Source of the DNA: Vulcanimicrobiota bacterium
GTDB taxonomy: Bacteria > Vulcanimicrobiota > Vulcanimicrobiia > Vulcanimicrobiales > Vulcanimicrobiaceae
Length of the DNA: 6,197 bases
Assembly: GCA_019233415.1 (NCBI GenBank)
Contig: JAFAMK010000347.1
Coordinates: forward strand, 1-6,197
Reading direction: 5' to 3'
Below, one piece after another: positions 1 through 5,338 of the stretch (position 1 is its first letter; every line of letters begins with the position of its first letter). The position numbers and the translations under genes are program-made. The notes beneath the pieces were generated by a model that was given only the letters and a program-made list of their open reading frames with translations, ran no database searches and was not told the origin of the DNA.

Positions 1-1
1 G

Positions 2-2191
2 CGCGTCGCCGACCTGCAGCGCCGTCACCGCGAGATCGCTTCGGAGATCGCGGCGGCCGAGTCGCGCCTGCACACGATCGAGGAACTCGAAGCGGCGCTC
101 GAAGGGCACGCGCACGGGACGCGCGCGGTCGTCGAGGCCGCGCAGCGCGGGCACCTACGCGGGCTGCACGGCGTCGTCTCGAACCTGATCTCGACCGACG
201 AGCGCTACGCGCGCGCGCTCGACGTCGCGTTCGGCGCCGGGCTGTCGAACATCATCGCCGAGACGTCGGAAGACGCCGAGGCCGCCGTCGCGTACCTGCG
301 CGAGCGCGAACTCGGGCGCGCGACGTTCCTTCCGCTCGACACGCTCGCGCAGCGCGAGGGCCGCCACATCGGCACGCTCGCCGGCCGCCCCGGTGTGATC
401 GGCTATGCGCACACGCTCGTGCGCGCCGCACCCGAGTATGCGGGGATCGTCGCATTCCTGGTCGGCCGCATCCTCGTCGTCGACGAGCTGCGCACGGGGA
501 TTCGTCTGACGCGGAGCGAGGGCTTCCGCGACTCGATCGTCACGCTCGAAGGCGACGAGATTCGCGGCGGCGGCGCGATCACCGGCGGCCGCTTCCGCAA
601 AGAGCGCTCGATCCTGGCGCGGCGCGCGCAGGCCGAGACGCTCAAGGAACGCATCCCGCAACTGCGCGCGCAACTCGAACAGATCGAACGCGACGGGCTC
701 GCCGCCAAGGCCGAACTGGACGCCGCGGCAGCCGAACGCGACGAGGCGACGCAGCTCGCGAACGACGCCGAGGTCGCGCTGCGCGACGTTCGCACGCAGC
801 TCCAGGGTCTGGCGAGCGAGATCGAGCGGCTCGACGGCGCCGTCGCGGCAGCGGTCGCGCGCATCGACGCGCTCGCCCGCGCGCGTGAGGACGTCGGCTC
901 GCGGCTGCACGCGCTCGAACGCGTCGCCGAAGGCCACGTCGACCTGTCGGAGCAGCGCGCGGCGCTCGAAACCGCGCTCGCGGCGGCGCGCGAGCGAATC
1001 GCCGCCGTCGAGGCGGAGCAGACCGACGTCGTCGCAGCCGCAAGTGCACTGCGCGAGCAGATCGCTGCGCTGAGCGCGGAGCACGACGCCGCGGTGACGC
1101 GCCTGGGCCTGCTCGATGCCGACGCGGAGCGCGCCGGCGCCGCGCGCGAGGCGATGCTGCAAGAACTCGCCGCGCTGCGCGCGCGCGTCGTGGAACTGGA
1201 ATCGGTGTTGGCCGGCGCGCGCGAACGTGTCGTACACGCCGACGCGGCGGTCGAAGCCGCGCGCAAGCAGCGCGAGGCGAGCGCCGACGAGGCCGCGCAG
1301 CGCGAAGCCGACGAGCGCATCGCGCAGTCGCAGGACCGCGAGGCGACCGCCGCCGGCGAGTCGGGCCGCCGCCGCCTCGCCGAGATCGACGCGGAACTCG
1401 GGATGCTGCAGCAGACGTTCGCGCAAAACCCCGCGACCGACGAAGAACAGCAGGACGTCCTCGCGCGCTACGCCGACGAACCCGACGCCGTCGTGGAAGA
1501 ATTGCCGCGGCTGCGCGAAGAGCTGCTGCGCCTGCAGGCCAACGTGAACCTCAACGCAGAGGCCGACCGCGACGAATTGACCGAACGCGAGAAGTTCCTG
1601 CGCGAGCAGATGGATGATCTGCACAAGGCGCGCGAGACGCTCCTCGCGACGATCTCCGAGATCGAGACCTCGTGCCAGGTGCAGTTCAACGAGACGTTCG
1701 ACGCCGTCAAACGCGAGTTCAGCACGGTCTTCACGCAACTCTTCCCGGGCGGAACCGCCGAGATGTGGCAGACGAACCCGGAGAACCTCAGCGAGACCGG
1801 GATCGAAATCTCCGTGCAGCCGCCGGGCAAAAAGATGACCGCGCTCGCGGCGCTCTCGGGCGGCGAGCGCGCGATGACCGCCTCGGCGCTGATCTTCGCG
1901 CTGATCGCCGTGAAGCCGTCGCCGTTCTACCTGCTCGACGAGGTCGACGCCGCGCTCGACGACGCGAACGTCGAGCGGCTCTCGACCAAGATTCGCGAAG
2001 TCTCGTCGACCGCGCAGATGCTGATCGTCACCCACAACAAGAAGACGATGGAACTCGCGCAGCGCATGTACGGCGTGACGATGCAGGAGCCAGGGGTCAG
2101 CTCGATCATCAGCGCGACGCTCGACGACCGTCCCGTCGAACCGCCCGCGCTCGCCGCGCCGGACGAGCGCGAGCCCGCCGCCGTCGGCTAA
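2..2191 (+). CDS. smc: Chromosome segregation/condensation ATPase SMC, C-terminal part (5' end outside window)
   Basis: SMC dimers are ABC-type ATPases that, with the ScpA and ScpB partners, entrap and organise chromosomal DNA. The frame is open from base 2, so only the last ~729 residues of a protein usually ~1,180 long are present. Numbering from base 2: end of the first coiled coil (1-52); hinge dimerisation domain (~53-200) with the GVVSNLIS start and a glycine-rich GGGAITGG end; a long, strongly charged Ala/Glu/Arg coiled coil (~205-560); then the C-terminal half of the ATPase head. The head shows the ABC signature LSGGER (618-623), Walker B FYLLDEVDAALDD (642-654) with catalytic Glu647, and the switch histidine in VTHNKKTME (His678). 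YGVTMQEPGVS near the end is a typical bacterial SMC C-terminus, followed by a ~20-residue Pro/Ala/Glu tail. Walker A lies outside the window. No truncation or frameshift is seen. purH starts 10 bases after the stop. Long antisense frames over this gene are GC-bias shadows. Confidence 0.97.
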   Translation, partial: RVADLQRRHREIASEIAAAESRLHTIEELEAALEGHAHGTRAVVEAAQRGHLRGLHGVVSNLISTDERYARALDVAFGAGLSNIIAETSEDAEAAVAYLRERELGRATFLPLDTLAQREGRHIGTLAGRPGVIGYAHTLVRAAPEYAGIVAFLVGRILVVDELRTGIRLTRSEGFRDSIVTLEGDEIRGGGAITGGRFRKERSILARRAQAETLKERIPQLRAQLEQIERDGLAAKAELDAAAAERDEATQLANDAEVALRDVRTQLQGLASEIERLDGAVAAAVARIDALARAREDVGSRLHALERVAEGHVDLSEQRAALETALAAARERIAAVEAEQTDVVAAASALREQIAALSAEHDAAVTRLGLLDADAERAGAAREAMLQELAALRARVVELESVLAGARERVVHADAAVEAARKQREASADEAAQREADERIAQSQDREATAAGESGRRRLAEIDAELGMLQQTFAQNPATDEEQQDVLARYADEPDAVVEELPRLREELLRLQANVNLNAEADRDELTEREKFLREQMDDLHKARETLLATISEIETSCQVQFNETFDAVKREFSTVFTQLFPGGTAEMWQTNPENLSETGIEISVQPPGKKMTALAALSGGERAMTASALIFALIAVKPSPFYLLDEVDAALDDANVERLSTKIREVSSTAQMLIVTHNKKTMELAQRMYGVTMQEPGVSSIISATLDDRPVEPPALAAPDEREPAAVG

Positions 2192-2201
2192 ACGAACCGC
2201 A

Positions 2202-3803
2202 ATGGCAGCGCTCCTCTCCGTCTACGACCGCACGGGCATCGTCCCGCTCGGGCAGGCACTCGCCGCGCGGGGCGTGGCGATCTACGCGACCGGCGGGACG
2301 CGTGCGCACCTGCGCGAGCACGGCGTCGACGCACGCGACGTCGAAGAGCTGACCGGCTACCCGTCGCTCTTCGACGGTCGCGTCAAAACGCTGCATCCGA
2401 ACGTCTTCGGCGGCATTCTGAAAGACCGCGACAACCCCGTCCACCGCGCCGAAGCCGACAAGCACAACATACCGACGATCTCGACCGTCGTCGTGAACCT
2501 CTACCCCTTCGAAGCGACGGTTGCCAAAGAGGGTGCAACGCTGCAAGAAGCGATCGAGCAGATCGACATCGGCGGCGTCTCGCTGCTGCGCGCGGCGGCG
2601 AAAAACTTCGACCACGTCACCGTGCTGAGCGATCCCGCGCAGTACGCGCCGTTCCTCGACGCGCTGGCGAACGGCGGCCTCGACCACGCAACGCGCCGCA
2701 TCTACGCAACGCGCGCCTTCGAGCGCACCGCCGAATACGACAGCGCGATCGCCCGCTACCTCGAATCGGGCCTGCTCGCGAACGAACTCCCGGGCTCACT
2801 CGCGCTGACGATCCCGATCGAACAACCCCTGCGCTACGGCGAGAACCCGCAAGACCGCGCCGCCTTCTACCTCGCCCGCGAAGCGCAACTCCCCGAACAA
2901 CTCGGCGGCAAAGCGCTCTCCTACAACAACCTCCTCGACCTCGACGCCACCCTCCGCCTGTTGGTCCGCGCCCCGCTCGCCCTTCGACAAGCTCAGGATG
3001 ACGGGGAGACCACCAACCCCCGTCACCCTGAGCCAGTCGAAGGGCGGCCAGTCGAAGGGCGCGTGCGGGCGGCGATCGTGAAGCACACGATCCCATGCGG
3101 CGTCGCCGAGCGGCCGGACGTCGCAGAGGCGGTGCGCGAGGCGCTCGGCGCCGATCCGGTGTCGGCCTACGGGGGAATCATCGCCGTCGATGCGCCCGTC
3201 GACGCCGCCGCAGCCGAGCACCTCGCCGGCTTCTTTCTGGAGATCGTCGCCGCGCCGGCGTTCGACGACGCCGCGCTCGCGCGTCTGCGCAAGAAGAAGA
3301 ACCTGCGCATCATGCGCTTCCGCCCGGGCGCGCCGGAGCGCTTCGCCGCCGAGCTGCGCGTGCGCAGCGCGCTGGGTGGCGTCCTGGCCGAGGACGACGA
3401 CCCGCAGTCGCCGCCCGAGCAGTGGTCCGTCGTCTCGAAGCGCCAGCCGACGGCCGCGGAGTGGCGCGACCTCGTCTTCGCCTGGGACCTCGTGCGCCAC
3501 GTGAAGTCGAACGGCGTCGTGATCGCGCGCGACGGCGTCTCGCGCGGCATCTGTGCCGGCCAGACGAACCGCGTCAGCGCGGTCCAGATCGCCGCCCACC
3601 GCGCCCACGCGTTCGCCGCCGGCGCCGCCTGCGCGAGCGACGGCTTCTTTCCCTTCGCCGACGGCCTGCTCGCCGCCGCCGACGCCGGCTGCACCGCCGT
3701 CATCGCCCCACAAGGCTCGATCCGCGACGCCGAGGTCATCGCCGCCGCCGACGAGCGCGGAATCGCCCTCGTCTTCTCCACCTACCGCTACTTTCTGCAC
3801 TGA
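2202..3803 (+). CDS. purH: Bifunctional AICAR formyltransferase / IMP cyclohydrolase (PurH) carrying an in-frame repeat insert
   Basis: This cytosolic enzyme does the last two steps of de novo purine synthesis: AICAR plus 10-formyl-THF to FAICAR, then ring closure to IMP. The N-terminal IMP cyclohydrolase (MGS-like) domain (~1-195) shows YATGGT (28-33), GRVKTLHP (59-66), NLYPFE (99-104) and IDIGG...LLRAAAKN (121-135), which hold the expected catalytic Tyr101, Asp122 and Lys134. The transformylase domain (~200-533) shows RYGENP (211-216), LSYNN (239-243), the catalytic pair Lys294-His295 in AIVKHTIPCG, SAYGG, KRQPT, FAWDLVRHVKSN, CAGQTNR, SDGFFPF and GSIRD. The 533-residue length is slightly above the usual ~510-530. 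The excess fits a ~28-residue segment (about 260-287) encoded by a palindromic repeat; without it the Lys-His pair would fall near residues 266-267, as in other PurH proteins. Departures from the consensus I remember are Phe69 where HPxVHGG usually has His, and GENPQD instead of GENPHQ. The ATG has no clear Shine-Dalgarno sequence; it is chosen because the MGS-like fold begins immediately after it (LLSVYDRTG). Confidence 0.97.
   Translation: MAALLSVYDRTGIVPLGQALAARGVAIYATGGTRAHLREHGVDARDVEELTGYPSLFDGRVKTLHPNVFGGILKDRDNPVHRAEADKHNIPTISTVVVNLYPFEATVAKEGATLQEAIEQIDIGGVSLLRAAAKNFDHVTVLSDPAQYAPFLDALANGGLDHATRRIYATRAFERTAEYDSAIARYLESGLLANELPGSLALTIPIEQPLRYGENPQDRAAFYLAREAQLPEQLGGKALSYNNLLDLDATLRLLVRAPLALRQAQDDGETTNPRHPEPVEGRPVEGRVRAAIVKHTIPCGVAERPDVAEAVREALGADPVSAYGGIIAVDAPVDAAAAEHLAGFFLEIVAAPAFDDAALARLRKKKNLRIMRFRPGAPERFAAELRVRSALGGVLAEDDDPQSPPEQWSVVSKRQPTAAEWRDLVFAWDLVRHVKSNGVVIARDGVSRGICAGQTNRVSAVQIAAHRAHAFAAGAACASDGFFPFADGLLAAADAGCTAVIAPQGSIRDAEVIAAADERGIALVFSTYRYFLH
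2980..3061. repeat. Imperfect palindromic repeat element inserted in frame inside purH
   Basis: The left arm (2980-3006) and right arm (3018-3044) are 27 bases each. The right arm matches the reverse complement of the left at 24 of 27 positions. An 11-base loop (3007-3017) separates them, and a second copy of the right arm's outer end follows (3047-3061). Core words are cttcgacaagctcaggatga on the left and ccctgagccagtcgaaggg on the right. From memory, this palindrome type (proteins reading RHPE-P/L-VEG or LRQAQD) recurs in many high-GC environmental bacterial genomes, usually between genes. Here it is translated as LRQAQDDGETTN followed by PRHPEPVEGRPVEGR, about 28 residues absent from ordinary PurH. 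Of the three forward frames, the one in use (LRQAQDD) and the PFDKLRM frame are open, while the third has TGA in both arms (2999-3001, 3029-3031). The ends of the insertion are approximate. No transposase is encoded within it, so if mobile it would need an enzyme supplied in trans. Confidence 0.85.
3032..3061 (+). repeat. Perfect 15-bp tandem duplication at the 3' end of the palindrome
   Basis: The unit gccagtcgaagggcg occurs twice head to tail with no mismatch (3032-3046 and 3047-3061). It is five codons long, so the purH frame is kept and the protein reads PVEGR-PVEGR (residues 278-287). The unit is the outer end of the palindrome's right arm plus two flanking bases. It could come from replication slippage at the hairpin base or from insertion of a second partial element. 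Confidence 0.9.
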
Positions 3804-3821
3804 GGGCATTAGAAAGCAGCA

Positions 3822-4106
3822 ATGGCCGGCTTCATCATCCGCCTCATCGGTTATGCGCTCTTGCTGGGGCTCACGTCGCGAGTTGCCCAGACACTCTGGT
3901 CGAACTACGGCCTCGACGCGGTCGGCCGACTACACCACTTCCACGACGTCGGAATGATGGGGCTGCTCGTCGCGCCGGTCGTCCTCGCGCTGGTGAGCAT
4001 CCTCGCACCGCTGCGGCAACTTGCCGTCTTCGCGGGCTTCTATCTGGCCGGCGCGGCCCTCACCGCGCCGTTCGTCTGCGCGAAGATGGCGGCGGCGGGG
4101 ATGTAG
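3822..4106 (+). CDS. Small hydrophobic membrane protein, function unknown
   Basis: This 94-residue protein is not recognised. It is mostly hydrophobic, with a short N-terminal segment (~3-19, containing one Arg), a clear membrane helix at ~44-64 (GMMGLLVAPVVLALVSILAPL) and another at ~67-86. Two or three membrane spans are therefore likely. The loop between the first two carries a polar, His-rich stretch, LHHFHDVG (37-44). There is no signal-peptide cleavage site or lipobox, and no catalytic motif I can name. The gene starts 18 bases after the purH stop. A weak purine run, agaaag (3811-3816), five bases before the ATG may be its ribosome binding site. Third-position GC preference and hydrophobicity patterning in this frame support a real gene. 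Its place after purH suggests co-transcription, not a purine role. A tiny perfect hairpin begins at its stop codon. Confidence 0.72.
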   Translation: MAGFIIRLIGYALLLGLTSRVAQTLWSNYGLDAVGRLHHFHDVGMMGLLVAPVVLALVSILAPLRQLAVFAGFYLAGAALTAPFVCAKMAAAGM

Positions 4107-4126
4107 CGAGAGGGCACGCTCGCTAC
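4103..4126 (+). terminator. Perfect 8-bp hairpin overlapping the stop codon of the small membrane protein gene
   Basis: gtagcgag (4103-4110) is exactly complementary to ctcgctac (4119-4126), with an 8-base loop. The stem includes the TAG stop at 4104-4106. No T-rich run follows, so this is not a textbook Rho-independent terminator. It could act as an imperfect terminator or as a 3'-end stabiliser separating the upstream genes from the secreted cupin gene. It lies in the 38-base gap (4107-4144), where I see no convincing promoter. Confidence 0.35.
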
Positions 4127-4144
4127 TGGACGAAGCAAGCGTCC

Positions 4145-4912
4145 ATGAAGCGTTGGGTGTTGTGCCTCGCCGCCGTTGCGGCGTTGTCGGTTCCGGCGTT
4201 CGCGGCGCCGCAGGTCAAGGTCGTTTACCGCGGTGCTTGCGTCGTGGTCGACGGGATCAAGACGCCGATGGGCAAGCCCGTGAAGGCCTGGGACATGTGG
4301 CAAGAGATCTTCCAGACCGGCGCGCCGACGTGGCTGCAAGCGCACACGCACCACGGTGCCGAGTGCATCACGAACGTGAGCGGCGTGACGAGCTGGTGGT
4401 TCGCGCACGCGACGTCGCCCAGCTCGGCGCCCACGACGATCCCGGCCGGCAATCACCTGACCGTCTACACCGTGCAAGGCCGCGTGCACACGGCCGGCAA
4501 CGTGGGCCCGGCGACGCAGTCGTACCTCGGCATCCACCTGCTGCAGCAAGGCTCGGCATTCAACTACCCGACGATGGACCCGAGTGCGCCACCGGTCGTG
4601 CTGACTTCGCCGCATTCGGTCTTCAAGAGCGAGTTCCAGAACCAAGTTCCGAGCAACGGGACGCTCACGATCGTGAACGAGATGATCGCCTTCGAACCGG
4701 GCGGCGTCTACGGGATCAATGCGTCACAGGCCCTGGGCTACTACACCGCCATCAGCGGCACGGCGAAGCTCACGATGGGCGGCACGACCGTCGCAATGGT
4801 CGTCAACAAGACGTACGCCGTCGGGCGCGGCGTCCCCGCAACGTTCACGGCGAGCACCGCAACAATGATCGCCGCAACCGAACTCGTCCCCGGCTCGCAC
4901 CCGACCCACTAA
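4145..4912 (+). CDS. Secreted cupin-fold protein (two cupin-like lobes)
   Basis: The 255-residue product begins with a typical Sec signal peptide (basic MKR, hydrophobic core, likely cleavage after AFA at residue 20), so it is probably periplasmic or exported. The mature N-terminal half carries a cupin motif 1: His67-x-His69-x3-Glu73-x6-Gly80, within LQAHTHHGAECITNVSG, matching the classic spacing. A motif 2-like Gly112-x2-His115-x3-Asn119 follows in VQGRVHTAGN. These would supply three His and one Glu to bind a divalent metal. The C-terminal half (~174-250) has cupin-like strands (MIAFEPGGVYGINAS, then GTAKLTMGGTTVAMVVNKTYAVGRGVPATF) but no His ligands, suggesting a degenerate second lobe. 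Substrate and reaction are unknown; cupins range from dioxygenases and isomerases to non-catalytic binders. The start is fixed by the signal peptide, and the same frame runs open far upstream only as an antiparallel-free shadow of purH. The glyoxalase-like gene begins 6 bases after the stop. Confidence 0.85.
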   Translation: MKRWVLCLAAVAALSVPAFAAPQVKVVYRGACVVVDGIKTPMGKPVKAWDMWQEIFQTGAPTWLQAHTHHGAECITNVSGVTSWWFAHATSPSSAPTTIPAGNHLTVYTVQGRVHTAGNVGPATQSYLGIHLLQQGSAFNYPTMDPSAPPVVLTSPHSVFKSEFQNQVPSNGTLTIVNEMIAFEPGGVYGINASQALGYYTAISGTAKLTMGGTTVAMVVNKTYAVGRGVPATFTASTATMIAATELVPGSHPTH

Positions 4913-4918
4913 CCGGCC

Positions 4919-5317
4919 ATGCCACGCTACCTGCATACGTCGATCTTCGTCAATGACATGGACGAGTCGATCGACTTCTATACGAACAAGCTCGGGTTGA
5001 AATTGCTTGGTGGGCCGCACCACTATCCGGGGAATGCGGATATGGCGTTCGTCGGGGCGAGTTGGGATGCGTACGTCGAGCTGGTCTTTGACCTCGAAGA
5101 GCATCCGCCGTATGCGCTCGGGAACCGCTACGAGCACCTTGCGCTCGAAGTCGACGGCGATCTGCCGGGCGTGATCGAGAGGCTGCGCGCGCAAGGCGTG
5201 AAGATCGTCAAGGAGCCGAAGAAGTCGCCGGGCGGGACGCGCGCGATCGCGTTCGTCGAGGACCCCAACGGCATTCCGGTCGAACTGCTGGAGCCGCGCG
5301 AGGGCCCTGTCACGTAG
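4919..5317 (+). CDS. gloA: Glyoxalase I-like VOC family metalloenzyme (lactoylglutathione lyase-like)
   Basis: This 132-residue single-domain VOC protein resembles bacterial glyoxalase I, which isomerises the methylglyoxal-glutathione hemithioacetal to S-lactoylglutathione. The four metal ligands expected from E. coli GloA (His5, Glu56, His74, Glu122) have close counterparts: His6 in YLHTSIFV, Glu54 in YVELVFDL, His73 in YEHLALEV and Glu122 in IPVELLE. Other family hallmarks are SIDFYTNKLGLKLL (17-30), LGNRYEHLA (67-75) and AFVEDPNGIPVELLEP (111-126). Length matches GloA (~135). The true thiol cofactor or substrate is not shown: related VOC proteins include methylmalonyl-CoA epimerases, dioxygenases and resistance proteins, and the organism may not make glutathione. 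The start directly precedes the first beta strand with its His ligand; no Shine-Dalgarno sequence is seen in the 6-base gap after the cupin gene. Local G+C is lower (57% over 4981-5040 by hand count) than in smc. Confidence 0.88.
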   Translation: MPRYLHTSIFVNDMDESIDFYTNKLGLKLLGGPHHYPGNADMAFVGASWDAYVELVFDLEEHPPYALGNRYEHLALEVDGDLPGVIERLRAQGVKIVKEPKKSPGGTRAIAFVEDPNGIPVELLEPREGPVT

Positions 5318-5318
5318 C

Positions 5319-5338
5319 CTGCGCCGCTACGGGCGCAG
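5319..5338. terminator. Possible two-way hairpin between convergent genes
   Basis: ctgcgcc (5319-5325) pairs perfectly with ggcgcag (5332-5338) around a 6-base loop. The hairpin lies in the 9-base gap between the gloA stop and the stop of the opposing membrane protein gene and overlaps the last codons of the latter. Its symmetry means it would form in transcripts from both strands. Neither side has a T-tract, so a terminator role is only suggested by position. Confidence 0.35.

Noticed and set aside
155..2035. Very long (626-codon) open frame on the minus strand opposite smc, plus other long antisense frames there.
   Set aside because: The product is Arg/Leu/Ala/Asp-rich low-complexity sequence with no recognisable domain. 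It is the mirror of a high-GC coding frame, where antisense stops are rare, while the sense strand is an unmistakable SMC.
2980..3061. Reading the purH palindrome as a CRISPR repeat, attachment site or frameshift signal.
   Set aside because: There is only one copy with no spacer series, no integrase is nearby, and the PurH frame is continuous on both sides, so a dispersed palindromic repeat explains it better.
2796..3809. 337-codon minus-strand frame across the purH 3' half.
   Set aside because: It is Gly/Arg/Asp/Val-rich, has no domain, and fully overlaps well-conserved PurH motifs: a GC-bias shadow.
3095..4144. Upstream extension of the cupin gene's frame (605 codons if started at 3095).
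   Set aside because: Up to 4144 the frame reads Arg-rich nonsense across purH and the small membrane gene; a clean signal peptide begins at the ATG at 4145.
4040..5194. Minus-strand and alternative-frame open frames over the cupin and gloA genes.
   Set aside because: They overlap well-supported proteins and give arginine-rich sequences without motifs.
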